A stretch of 64,000 nucleotides of DNA from BD2-11 sp965221785. GTDB lineage: Bacteria > Gemmatimonadota > Gemmatimonadetes > Longimicrobiales > Gaopeijiaceae. Under the pieces are notes generated by a model. That model ran no database searches and was not told the origin of the DNA. It saw only the letters and a program-made list of their open reading frames with translations. Location: contig CBDCSR010000001.1 of the NCBI GenBank assembly GCA_965221785.1, forward strand, positions 186,001 to 250,000. Reading direction: 5' to 3'. The position numbers and the translations under genes are program-made. Shown here one piece after another: positions 16,414 to 25,123 of the stretch (position 1 is the stretch's first letter; each line of letters opens with the position of its first letter).

Positions 16414-17766
16414 ATGACGGCTCGCCGGGACAGGAACTGGGAGGGCGGCGTGGAATCAGGGCTCGTGACACGCCGCTCCCTCATCCGCTCCGGGCTGGCG
16501 GCGCTGGTGGCGGCTCCCTGGGCCAGGCCGCTGGCAGCGGCCGCGGGTGCCGCGCGTCATTCCGGACCACGTGCCCGACCCGCCCAGGAAGGCGACATCG
16601 TATTGGGCGTGTCGGCCGCGTTCTCGGGTCCTTCCCGCGGCCTGGGCACCGAACTCTACCGCGGCTCGATGGCCTGGTTCAACCACGTCAACGACAACGG
16701 CGGGGTCAACGGCCGCAGGATCGTCCTCAAGCTGACCGACGATGGCTACCAGCCCGATCCCTGCGTGGCGAACACGATCCAGCTCATGCAGGACGAGAGC
16801 GTGTTCCTGCTCTTCGGATACGTCGGCACTCCCACCGTCACCCGCGTGCTGCCTCTGCTCAAGAGGTTCCGGGACGAGCAGGTCTATCTCTTCTTCCCCT
16901 TCACCGGGGCGGAGCCGCAGCGAGAGCCCCCGTACGGCGAGTTCGCCTTCAATCTGCGCGCCTCCTATCGGCAGGAGACTGCGGGGCTGGTCGACAACTT
17001 CGTGCGCATCGGGCGCCGGCGGGTGGCGGTGTTCTACCAGAACGACGCCTACGGCCGGAGCGGGTGGGCCGGCGTGCGCGAGGCGCTCGCGGCGCACGGA
17101 GAGACCATGGCCGGCGAGGCTACCTACATGCGCGGCACCCAGTTCGACGCCAGCATGAGAGCGCAGGTCGAAATCCTGCAGGGCCAGTCCCCGGACGCCG
17201 TGATCTGCATCGGCGCCTACCAGGCGTGCGCCGCCTTCGCCCGGGACGCCGTCGATCTGGGGCTCCACATTCCCGTCGCCAACGTCTCCTTCGTGGGAAG
17301 CGAGAACCTGCTCGCGCTCTTGCGCGAAGGCCGCGACGATCCCGGGTCGCATACCCGCTTCCTGGTGAATTCGCAGGTCGTTCCGAGCTACGAGGACACC
17401 TCGCTGGCCGCGGTGCGCGAGTATCATGAGCTCATGGAGCGCTACAATCCGGATCCTCCGGAGGATGTCGACAGGATCGCCGAAGGCGAACCCTATGAGC
17501 CCTTCCCGCAGAGCTTCGTCAGCCTCGAGGGCTTCCTGAACGCCAAGCTGATCACGGAGATCATCGCGCGCATGGGGAACGAGCCGGACCGGTCGCAGAT
17601 CGAACAGGCCGTCTTCGCGGTGCGCAACTACGACATCGGGGTCGGCGAGCGGGTGTCGTTCGGGCCTGACCGGCGGCAGGGACTCGACCGGGTCTACTAC
17701 ACGGTTCCGGAGGGAGATCGCTTCGTGCCGCTCGACGACTGGGAGTCCAGGTTCACGATGTCATGA
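16414..17766 (+). CDS. ABC-type amino-acid/branched-chain substrate-binding protein
   Basis: The protein has a twin-arginine signal (VTRRSLIRSGLAALVAAP) and then a type 1 periplasmic-binding fold: GDIVLGVSAAFSGPSRGLG, FNHVNDNGGVNGRRI, FGYVGTPTVTRVLPL, FYQNDAYGRSGW. It matches the LivJ-like Peripla_BP_6 group. The ATG at 16414 is preceded by AAAGGA; an ATG at 16342 would place the signal too deep. No permease or ATPase gene is nearby. Instead its stop overlaps the start of a membrane sensor protein (ATGA), which suggests a signalling rather than transport role. The ligand is unknown. Confidence 0.82.
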   Translation: MTARRDRNWEGGVESGLVTRRSLIRSGLAALVAAPWARPLAAAAGAARHSGPRARPAQEGDIVLGVSAAFSGPSRGLGTELYRGSMAWFNHVNDNGGVNGRRIVLKLTDDGYQPDPCVANTIQLMQDESVFLLFGYVGTPTVTRVLPLLKRFRDEQVYLFFPFTGAEPQREPPYGEFAFNLRASYRQETAGLVDNFVRIGRRRVAVFYQNDAYGRSGWAGVREALAAHGETMAGEATYMRGTQFDASMRAQVEILQGQSPDAVICIGAYQACAAFARDAVDLGLHIPVANVSFVGSENLLALLREGRDDPGSHTRFLVNSQVVPSYEDTSLAAVREYHELMERYNPDPPEDVDRIAEGEPYEPFPQSFVSLEGFLNAKLITEIIARMGNEPDRSQIEQAVFAVRNYDIGVGERVSFGPDRRQGLDRVYYTVPEGDRFVPLDDWESRFTMS

Positions 17767-18500
17767 GGGTTCACAAGCTCTTCCGCAGGCTGCGTTTCGG
17801 TGTCTTCGCGCTCTTCGCGCTCGTGGTTCTCTCGATCTTCCTGCTCTCCATCCGCACGGTCTCCAGCGAACTTGAGACCGAGTACGTCAGCAACAGCGCG
17901 AACATCGCCAGGAACATCGCCGACGCCAGCGTCGACATCCTGCTGAACAGAAACCTGGCCACCCTGCAGTCGCTCATCGATCAGTTCGTGGAGATCGAGA
18001 GCATCCGCTACATCTACATCGTCAGCGATACCGGGGAGTTCCTGGCGCATACGTTCGTTCCGGGAATACCGGACGAGATTCTGGCAAGCGACCCCTCGCT
18101 CACCGATCCCGTCGAGCGCAGCCTCCCGGGGCTGGGCGAGTTCGTCGAGGTGGGAAGCCCGATCCTTTCAGGGGTGGCCGGCACGGTGCACGTCGGCATG
18201 GACACGGAGTCGCTCGCGCTCAAGATCCAGCGCGCGGTCGGGCAGCAGATCTACCTGCTGTGCATCATCATGGTCGTGGGCGTGCTGGCCCTCATCTGGA
18301 TCGTCAAGGCGACCGCGAAGCCGCTGGAAGAGCTGCTCACGTACGTGGTCGAGCTTGCCCGCAACGGTGGCGAGGCGTCGGACAACGGCGTCCTGGCCCG
18401 GAGAGATGAAATCGGGGACATGGCGCGGCTCATGCGTCACGCCGCCGGCCAGGGCTCCCCGCCCCCGAAAGGGCGGGCCCGGGTCACGCGCCCGAGCTAG
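17763..18500 (+). CDS. sensor-HAMP membrane protein without output domain
   Basis: The 245-residue protein has a membrane segment at about 12-31, a periplasmic domain of about 130 residues containing IESIRYIYIVSDTGEFLAHT (a Cache-like sensor pattern), and a second membrane segment at about 160-182. A HAMP linker (KATAKPLEELLTYVVELARNG) follows. It then ends with a low-complexity basic tail and no kinase, cyclase or methyl-accepting domain. The start overlaps the binding-protein stop by 4 bases, so the two are translationally coupled. It could be a truncated histidine kinase or a partner that passes the binding protein's signal to another protein. Confidence 0.72.
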   Translation: MRVHKLFRRLRFGVFALFALVVLSIFLLSIRTVSSELETEYVSNSANIARNIADASVDILLNRNLATLQSLIDQFVEIESIRYIYIVSDTGEFLAHTFVPGIPDEILASDPSLTDPVERSLPGLGEFVEVGSPILSGVAGTVHVGMDTESLALKIQRAVGQQIYLLCIIMVVGVLALIWIVKATAKPLEELLTYVVELARNGGEASDNGVLARRDEIGDMARLMRHAAGQGSPPPKGRARVTRPS

Positions 18501-18512
18501 GCGGAACACATC

Positions 18513-19817
18513 GTGCGCGTTCCCAGAAGCGTCGTCGTCCTCTTCTGCACGGTGCTCCAGTTGTGCCTGGGCACGGTATACGCATGGAGCTTTTTCCAGA
18601 CCATGCTGGTGCGGGATTCCGGCTGGACCTTCAGCGAGACCGCGGCCGCGTTCAGCATCACGATCTTCTGCCTGGGGGTGTCGGCGGCGCTGGCCGGCCA
18701 GGCGCTGCCGAAGGTAGGGCCCAGGGCCCTCGCCCTGGCCGGGAGTGTCCTGTTCTCCAGTGGCTATCTGATTGCCAGCCTCGCGCTGTCGCTGGACTCC
18801 CAGTGGCTCTTCTATCTGGGATACGGGGTGATCGGGGGTGCGGGCATCGGGATGGGTTACGTGACGCCCGTTGCGACCGCCGCGAAGTGGTACCCGGATC
18901 GCAAGGGACTGGTGACGGGCATCGTGGTGATGGGCTTCGGCGTCGGAGCGCTCCTGCTCAGCAAGGGTCTGGCGCCTCTTCTCGTGGTCGGGACGGAAGG
19001 AGATCTCGCGCGGGTATTCCTGTGGCTGGGGATCGTGTTCGCGTGCATCCTGGTCCCGTCCAGCCTGTTCCTCAGCGATCCGCCCGAAACACCGGCGCCC
19101 GCTCACGGGAGCGGCTCGAGATCGGCGCTTCCCGAGAGGGTGGAGCCGGCCGCGCCCTACCTGCGCACGTCACAGTTCACGATCATGTGGATCGTGTTCT
19201 TCTCCAACATCGCGGCCGGCATCTCGGTGATCAGCTTCCAGTCCGAGCTCCTGCAGGAGGTCTGGGGGCTGGCCGACCCGACCCTCGGTCCTGCCATGCT
19301 GGCCGAATACGGCGCCACGCTCATCGCGGTGAGTTCCGTCTGCAACGGCGTCGGACGGCTCCTCTGGGGCTCTCTCTGCGACCGCCTCGGGCAGGTCACC
19401 GTGTTCCGCCTTCTGCTCGCCAGCCAGATGGTGGTGTTCGGCATCCTCATGACCGAGTCCAATCCCTGGATCTTCTCCGCCCTCGTCTGCTATGTGCTGC
19501 TGTGCTTCGGCGGAGGATTCGCCACCATGCCGTCGTTCGTCGTGGACGTCTTCGGCTCGAAGAACATGTCGAAGATCTACGGCACGATCCTCACCGCGTG
19601 GGCGGCCGCCGGGATTATCGGCCCGATGTACGTCGGCTACCTGAAGGACACCTATCCCGACCGGGCGGTCATGTACTGCTTCCTGATCGGCATCCTGCTG
19701 CTCGGTACGGGCTATGTCTTCTCGTACCTGCTGGACGGTGACCGGATCAACCTGGGCCGCCCGACTGTGAAGGGCACGCTGCGCCGGTACGGGGTCCCGG
19801 TGGCGGAGGAGGGGTAG
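18513..19817 (+). CDS. OFA-family MFS transporter
   Basis: The 434-residue protein has the hallmark of oxalate/formate antiporter-type MFS carriers: LCLGTVYAWSFF near the N-terminus, GYGVIGGAGIGMGYVTPV, and FGSKNMSKIYGTILTAWAA. About 12 membrane segments are visible. The substrate may be a monocarboxylate or dicarboxylate, but this group is diverse and the exact substrate cannot be read. The start is a GTG at 18513. It lies between the sensor protein and an isocitrate dehydrogenase-like gene, all on the same strand with gaps of 10-12 bases. Confidence 0.82.
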   Translation: MRVPRSVVVLFCTVLQLCLGTVYAWSFFQTMLVRDSGWTFSETAAAFSITIFCLGVSAALAGQALPKVGPRALALAGSVLFSSGYLIASLALSLDSQWLFYLGYGVIGGAGIGMGYVTPVATAAKWYPDRKGLVTGIVVMGFGVGALLLSKGLAPLLVVGTEGDLARVFLWLGIVFACILVPSSLFLSDPPETPAPAHGSGSRSALPERVEPAAPYLRTSQFTIMWIVFFSNIAAGISVISFQSELLQEVWGLADPTLGPAMLAEYGATLIAVSSVCNGVGRLLWGSLCDRLGQVTVFRLLLASQMVVFGILMTESNPWIFSALVCYVLLCFGGGFATMPSFVVDVFGSKNMSKIYGTILTAWAAAGIIGPMYVGYLKDTYPDRAVMYCFLIGILLLGTGYVFSYLLDGDRINLGRPTVKGTLRRYGVPVAEEG

Positions 19818-19827
19818 GGTCCCTCCC

Positions 19828-20841
19828 ATGCCCCGGACCATAACCGTCATCCACGGAGACGGCATCGGCCCGGAGGTCATGGGCGCAACCCTGTCGGTGC
19901 TGGACGCGGCCGGCGCGGGGCTCGACTACGACGAGCGGCTGGCGGGGATGACGGCGCTCGAGCAGGTGAACGATCCGATGCCCCCGACCACGCTGGACTC
20001 CATCCGGGCGAACGGGGTTGCGCTCAAGGGGCCGCTCACGACGCCGGTGGGCGGCGGGTTCCGGTCCATCAACGTCGCGATCCGCAAGGAATTCGACCTC
20101 TACGCCAACGTGCGGCCGGTGCGCACCTTCGTTCCCGGCGGACGCTATGAGGACATCGACCTGGTCCTCATTCGCGAGAACACCGAGGGGCTGTACGTCG
20201 GGGTGGAGCACTACATCGGCATGGAGGGCGATCCCCGGGCGGCGGCCGAGTCGGTCATGATCGTGACCCGCTTCGGCGCGGAGCGCATCTGCCGCTACGC
20301 ATTCGAGTACGCCCGCCGGCAGGGCCGCCGCAAGGTGACGCTGGCGCACAAGGCCAACATCCTCAAGTACACGCAGGGACTGTTCCTGGACGTAGGCAGG
20401 GAGCTGGCCGGCGAGTATCCGGACATCGAGTTCGAAGACCGCATCATCGACGCCACCGCGATGAACCTGGTGCTGAACCCGTACACCTTCGACGTGCTCG
20501 TGATGGAGAACATGTTCGGCGACATCGTGAGCGACCTGATGGCGGGGCTGGTGGGAGGCCTTGGAATGGCTCCCGCCGGCAACGTCGGCCGGGGCGTTGC
20601 GATGTTCGAGGCGGTCCACGGCTCGGCCCCGGACATCGCGGGGCGGGGCATCGCCAACCCGACTGCGCTCATGCTGGCCGCGTGCGCCATGCTCGACCAC
20701 ATCGGGCAACCGGAGACGGCCGCCCGTATCCGTGGCGCGATGAGGAAGGTGCTGGGTCGGCGCGAGACGGTGACGGGGGACCTCGGCGGCAGCGCCTCCA
20801 CACAGGAATATGCGCAGGCCGTGATCGGGGCGCTGGACTAG
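19828..20841 (+). CDS. isocitrate/isopropylmalate dehydrogenase family protein
   Basis: The 337-residue enzyme belongs to the beta-decarboxylating dehydrogenase family: HGDGIGPEVM, the substrate-binding segment SINVAIRKEFDLYANVRPVR, LIRENTEGLYVG, and the metal-binding and cofactor segments MENMFGDIVSDL and EAVHGSAPDIAG. The length and the NVRP motif favour an NAD-type isocitrate dehydrogenase over isopropylmalate dehydrogenase, but homoisocitrate dehydrogenase is also possible. It follows the transporter gene by 10 bases and is convergent with the LRR-metalloprotease gene. Confidence 0.85.
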   Translation: MPRTITVIHGDGIGPEVMGATLSVLDAAGAGLDYDERLAGMTALEQVNDPMPPTTLDSIRANGVALKGPLTTPVGGGFRSINVAIRKEFDLYANVRPVRTFVPGGRYEDIDLVLIRENTEGLYVGVEHYIGMEGDPRAAAESVMIVTRFGAERICRYAFEYARRQGRRKVTLAHKANILKYTQGLFLDVGRELAGEYPDIEFEDRIIDATAMNLVLNPYTFDVLVMENMFGDIVSDLMAGLVGGLGMAPAGNVGRGVAMFEAVHGSAPDIAGRGIANPTALMLAACAMLDHIGQPETAARIRGAMRKVLGRRETVTGDLGGSASTQEYAQAVIGALD

Positions 20842-20871
20842 AATCGCGGGCCCCCGGGGCTGGTCTCCGCG

Positions 20872-23800
20872 CTACCTCTGTCGCTCGCGCACCTCGCGCA
20901 CCAGCACACTGCGGCTCACCGAGACCTGCGCGGCAGTGCCGAGCTCTTCCGGACGGACCCGGGACCAGTCCCGCACGATGCTCAGGATGCGCCCGGTTGA
21001 GCGGCTGGTCACGATCGCGCCTTGTCCGCCGCTGTCGCGGTCGAGGGTGGTGAAGCCCTCGGGTCCGGCCAGCATCACGCGCTCGAGCTCGTCCGCCCAT
21101 CCCTCCTCGACCGGTACGGCGAAGAGGAATCCCGCACCGCCATGGTCGACCCTGTCCGGGGTGAAGCTCATCGAGAACATGCGTGCTCCCGCCGCGTCGA
21201 TCCCCTCCAGTCGGTATGGACCGGGCGACGTCGGAAGCTTCACCCTGGTATCCCACTCGAAGACGGGCTCCAGGCGCAGTTCCCCGTCCTGGATTCTGCC
21301 CCACAGCAGCAGCGTTCTTTCGACCGCCCTTCCACCCTGGGCGGCGGCCGGCGCCGGTGGGAGCCCCATCCTGTACTCGAGGGCCTTCGTGAAGCTGTAG
21401 TCGCTGGTCCACGGCGGGTCGCAGTAGGACATGAAGTCCCGGTAGCGAGCCGGACTGATCAGCCTGCCGAAATCGCCCCCCGTGCTGAAGTCGACGCCCC
21501 AGACGCCCGTGTACGCGTCGGGGTACGGGTAGTCCGGATCGGGCCCTCCCGCTCCGCAGCCCGGAGCGTGCCGGAGGGTGAGGTTGTGGCCCAGTTCGTG
21601 GGCCAGGGTGCTGCCGAAGGATCCAGCGCCGCGGTAGACCCCTGCTATGTGTGACAGGCTCAGGCCGGCCCACCCGCCGATGTAGGCTACGCCCGAAAAG
21701 CCCCATGACCCGGGATAGCGCGAGGCCGGCCAGGCCAGGATGCCGTGGTAGTAGTCGTTGGTGGCTCCTGCCTCGATGAATCGGAGCAGGTGGATTTCGT
21801 CGAGAAGTCCGAATCCCCCATCCTCCAGCGTGTCGGCCTGCGTGGTGTAGGGCTCACGCACACTGATGTTCAACTCGGAGAGCGGCAGCAGAACTTGGGT
21901 CTCCTGCAGCGCCGCGTGGGCGTTGCCGGCGCCCATGTCCTTCACCAGCGCGGCCACCGCCGCGTTGTCGCCCCTGCTTACCTCGGAAGACAACGCCACC
22001 GGGACAAGGGTTACGTCAAGCGAGGGCAGTGTGCGGACGTCCAGCGCCTGCCGACCCGTCGCCGGAATGCGCATCCGGCTGCCCGTGAGCGTCGACAGGG
22101 TGCTGTCCGGGTCGATCTCCACCACCATCTCCAGGCCGGGCTGCACCACCGAGTCCGGGACCATGGCGTTGAAGGAGGCGTTCAGGCTGCTCTCGTCCAC
22201 CCTTCTCGGAAGGCCGGAAGGCGGTGCCAGGTCGGCAACGTGGATCTCCTCGTCGTCGAGATAGAAGGTGGCCCGCGCGGAAGGACGGTACGAGTTCAGA
22301 AAGTCGGCGGTCACGAAGACCCGCAGCAGCGCCTCGCGGTCCGCGACCAGCGGCACCTTGCCGGCGTAGGACTGGGTGGCCTGGACGAGGTAGGCGGTCT
22401 GTGCTTCGACCTTCAGATCCGGGGGGTTGACCAGCACCAGCGGATCGCCGGCGGCGGGCGTCATGCCCTCGAAGCAGAGGTTGGGGCCGCACAGGTCCTC
22501 GGGCGTGGCCGGCAGGGAGTCGAACTGGATGTACTGCGAGACGCTGCCTTCCCGACGGGTCACCGCAACCAGTCGGCTGAGTGTGTCTCCCGCGGCGATC
22601 GAGACGACCGTCGAGCGCGGCTCACCTCCGCGGGCGCCGAACACGAGGCGCATGTCGAACGGCGCGCCCTCCCTCACCGCGATTCCGATCTGAGCGGGAC
22701 CTTCCGCCAGCGGGTCCTCGTTGTCGGTCCTTACGGCCTCCAGCGTAAGCGGGAACGGATCGGTCAGATTGTCCTCCAGCCAGACCACCTCGAGTCCCGT
22801 CATGCCTGCGAACAGTCCGCGGGGCAGCTCGGTCAGCGAGTTCCCGTACGCCGAGAGGAACCCCAGGTCGGGTGTGCCGTCGAAAATCCCCTCCGGCAAC
22901 GCGGTCAGCCCGTTTCCCTGCATCCAGAGCGTGTCCAGGCTGGCGAGGTCGTCGAACACGCCGTTCGGCACCTCGGCGACGCGGTTGCGGGAGAAGCTGA
23001 GGTAGTCGAGCTCCGAGAGGCCCGCGAACACGCCCTCCGGGAGTTGGTTGAGCCGATTCCGGGTCATGCTCAACCTCTCGATGGCGGCGAGGTTGGCGAA
23101 CGGGCTGTCGGGCAGCGCGGTCAGTCGATTCCCCCCGATGAACAACTCCCTGAGTTCCGTGAGGTTGTCGAAAACGCCGTCGGGCAGGGTTCCCAGCCGG
23201 TTGCTGGTGAAAAACAGCTCCGTGACGCTGGTGAGGTTGTCGAAGACGCCTTCGGGCAACTCGGTCAGGCGGTTGCCGGAGAGCGTCAGGAACTCCAAGC
23301 TGGTCAGATCGTCGAAAGCGCCTTCAGGCAACGAAGACAGCAGGTTCCCCGACAGGTCGAGGGCCTTCAGCTCCGAGAGATTGTCGAAAACGCCCTCGGG
23401 CAACGTCCCCAGCGCGTTGAATTCCAGCCAAAGCGTATCGAGCGCCGTCAGATCCGCGAAGATCCCCTCGGGCACGGTGGTCAGCCAATTGTCGTCGAGA
23501 TAGAGCTTCTTCAGGGCCGTGAATCCCGCGAAGCTGCTGTCGGGCAGTGCGGTCAGCGCGTTGCCCGAAAGATCCAGGTATTCCAGCCCGGTGAGTGCTC
23601 CGAGGACGCCTTCCGGCAACGATGCCAGCAGGTTCTCCTCGAGATTCAGCGTGTCGAGGCTTGCGACATCGGCGAAGACGCTGTCCGGAAGCCCTCTCAG
23701 GAAGTTGTGGCTGAGATCCAGGAACACGAGGCTGTTCAGCCCCTCGAAATCGCCATCCTTGAGGGAGATGATGCGCTTGTCCTCCCCGTCGGCCCCAGCC

Positions 23801-24429
23801 ATGTCCATGAACGCCATGCCCGTCCCGCCAGGACCGGACGGCCGGGGCGCGCACACGCCCGGCTCGCCGGCGCGTTCATGCTCATCACCCATTGCCTCCG
23901 CACAATCGTTCGCCGACGCCGAGGTCGTGTCCTCGTGCGGACCACTGACGTCCAGGCGCCTGAGACGCGCAAGCAGTCCCGCGCTCACCTGTGCGCAGTC
24001 CTCACGGTTGGTCGCGGCCATGAGCGCGTCCCGAACCTGTGGAGTCCGACCGCAGACGCCGTCGGTCGCCGAACTGTTCACCGTCGCCTGAACCACGGCG
24101 CTCAGGTCTCCCGCCACGACCCTGATCGTGGCCGCGCCCCGGGCGACCGCCGTCGCGACGCCGTCCTGATTCACCGAAACGACCGAGGCATCGTCACTTG
24201 CCCACGTGAACGGCGCGCGCAGGGCATTGCCGTGCTGGTCCAGCACGGTCACCGTGAGTTCCGCCGTCTCACCGGGGACACCGAGCTCGACCGTGGCCGG
24301 GGAGATCGAGAGCGCAGCCGCGCGCGGCTGCTCCGGTTCCGTGACGTCCTGGACGTCGCCGCACGCCGTCAATGCCAGAAGAGCCAAGGCGGTGGCCACT
24401 TTCTTCGGCCGAGGCTGAAACAGGCTCAT
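20872..24429 (-). CDS. leucine-rich-repeat lipoprotein with zinc metalloprotease motif
   Basis: This 1185-residue lipoprotein has a lipobox (LALTAC, C23) and a Big2-like Ig domain (about 38-118). A cysteine-containing linker follows, then about 14 leucine-rich repeats of 24 residues (about 228-563), each of the form F-N2-L-N2-L-N2-L-N8-L-N2-LP-N-G. The C-terminal part has a beta-sandwich stretch and then HELGHNLTLRH (H944, E945, H948, H954), the HExxHxxxxxH zinc-binding motif of metzincin-type proteases. A methionine-turn candidate follows (RDFMSYC). Substrate binding by the repeats and proteolysis by the C-terminal domain would fit, but this is inference. Confidence 0.8.
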   Translation of the reverse strand: MSLFQPRPKKVATALALLALTACGDVQDVTEPEQPRAAALSISPATVELGVPGETAELTVTVLDQHGNALRAPFTWASDDASVVSVNQDGVATAVARGAATIRVVAGDLSAVVQATVNSSATDGVCGRTPQVRDALMAATNREDCAQVSAGLLARLRRLDVSGPHEDTTSASANDCAEAMGDEHERAGEPGVCAPRPSGPGGTGMAFMDMAGADGEDKRIISLKDGDFEGLNSLVFLDLSHNFLRGLPDSVFADVASLDTLNLEENLLASLPEGVLGALTGLEYLDLSGNALTALPDSSFAGFTALKKLYLDDNWLTTVPEGIFADLTALDTLWLEFNALGTLPEGVFDNLSELKALDLSGNLLSSLPEGAFDDLTSLEFLTLSGNRLTELPEGVFDNLTSVTELFFTSNRLGTLPDGVFDNLTELRELFIGGNRLTALPDSPFANLAAIERLSMTRNRLNQLPEGVFAGLSELDYLSFSRNRVAEVPNGVFDDLASLDTLWMQGNGLTALPEGIFDGTPDLGFLSAYGNSLTELPRGLFAGMTGLEVVWLEDNLTDPFPLTLEAVRTDNEDPLAEGPAQIGIAVREGAPFDMRLVFGARGGEPRSTVVSIAAGDTLSRLVAVTRREGSVSQYIQFDSLPATPEDLCGPNLCFEGMTPAAGDPLVLVNPPDLKVEAQTAYLVQATQSYAGKVPLVADREALLRVFVTADFLNSYRPSARATFYLDDEEIHVADLAPPSGLPRRVDESSLNASFNAMVPDSVVQPGLEMVVEIDPDSTLSTLTGSRMRIPATGRQALDVRTLPSLDVTLVPVALSSEVSRGDNAAVAALVKDMGAGNAHAALQETQVLLPLSELNISVREPYTTQADTLEDGGFGLLDEIHLLRFIEAGATNDYYHGILAWPASRYPGSWGFSGVAYIGGWAGLSLSHIAGVYRGAGSFGSTLAHELGHNLTLRHAPGCGAGGPDPDYPYPDAYTGVWGVDFSTGGDFGRLISPARYRDFMSYCDPPWTSDYSFTKALEYRMGLPPAPAAAQGGRAVERTLLLWGRIQDGELRLEPVFEWDTRVKLPTSPGPYRLEGIDAAGARMFSMSFTPDRVDHGGAGFLFAVPVEEGWADELERVMLAGPEGFTTLDRDSGGQGAIVTSRSTGRILSIVRDWSRVRPEELGTAAQVSVSRSVLVREVRERQR

Positions 24430-24681
24430 AATATATTCGCCTCGATCATTGGATATCGCATTTCACGACTTGTGGAGCCTGCACCTGGCGGACCTCTGTC
24501 GGGTTCCTCACTACAGTTTGCCCGGGGGGGGATCGACGATACCTGTATTCTCGACACCAACGCAAGGTGCGCCGCCTTGCCGTGAAGGGCCGGTGAAGGC
24601 ATCCTTTCGCGACGGCACTGCCCGTACATGAGCCCGACCGGTTTACCGGCGAGACGCTCCGACAGGGACGACAGGAAACCC

Positions 24682-25014
24682 ATGGGCATTCGTGACTCGA
24701 TCTCAGACGAAATCCAGTGCTCGCGGTGCGGCGAACTCTACGACCGCAGCGATGTCGACCGGCTGCTCTGGTGTGTGGGCTGCCGCGCCCGCGCCCGGCT
24801 GATCGCGACCCGCAGGGCACGCATCGCCGCGACTGGGCTGGCGGTGATCGTGGCGGGCTACATCTGGGGCATCATCCGCCCGACCGACGTGGTGATCGGG
24901 GGCTGGATCGCCACCGTCATCGCGGCCTACTGGATCGGCGGCAAGCTGGCCCGCGAGATCTTCTACGGCATCGAGCGTGCCAACCGGAAGCGCTATCCCG
25001 CCAGCGGCGGCTGA
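24682..25014 (+). CDS. small zinc-ribbon membrane protein
   Basis: The predicted 110-residue protein starts with a zinc-ribbon-like CSRCGELYD and CVGCRARAR (two CxxC pairs) and then has two membrane segments (AATGLAVIVAGYIWGII and VVIGGWIATVIAAYWIGG). The tail KLAREIFYGIERANRKRYP is basic. AGGA lies upstream of the ATG at 24682. An upstream ATG at 24628 is possible. No specific function is known. It is divergent from the LRR protein gene and precedes glutaryl-CoA dehydrogenase. Confidence 0.65.
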   Translation: MGIRDSISDEIQCSRCGELYDRSDVDRLLWCVGCRARARLIATRRARIAATGLAVIVAGYIWGIIRPTDVVIGGWIATVIAAYWIGGKLAREIFYGIERANRKRYPASGG

Positions 25015-25123
25015 GGTCGCCGCACCTTCCGGCGGACGCCGGGCAATCCGGTCTCGGAGTCGGTCTGCTTTTCCATTAGGTTCTCTTCGCATCTGAGATA
25101 CCCTCGGCGACAAAGGCACCCTT

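Noticed and set aside
18168..19106. Long open frame antisense to the MFS transporter
   Set aside because: It lies opposite a gene with clear family motifs, contains no recognisable domain and is explained by GC-rich codon bias.
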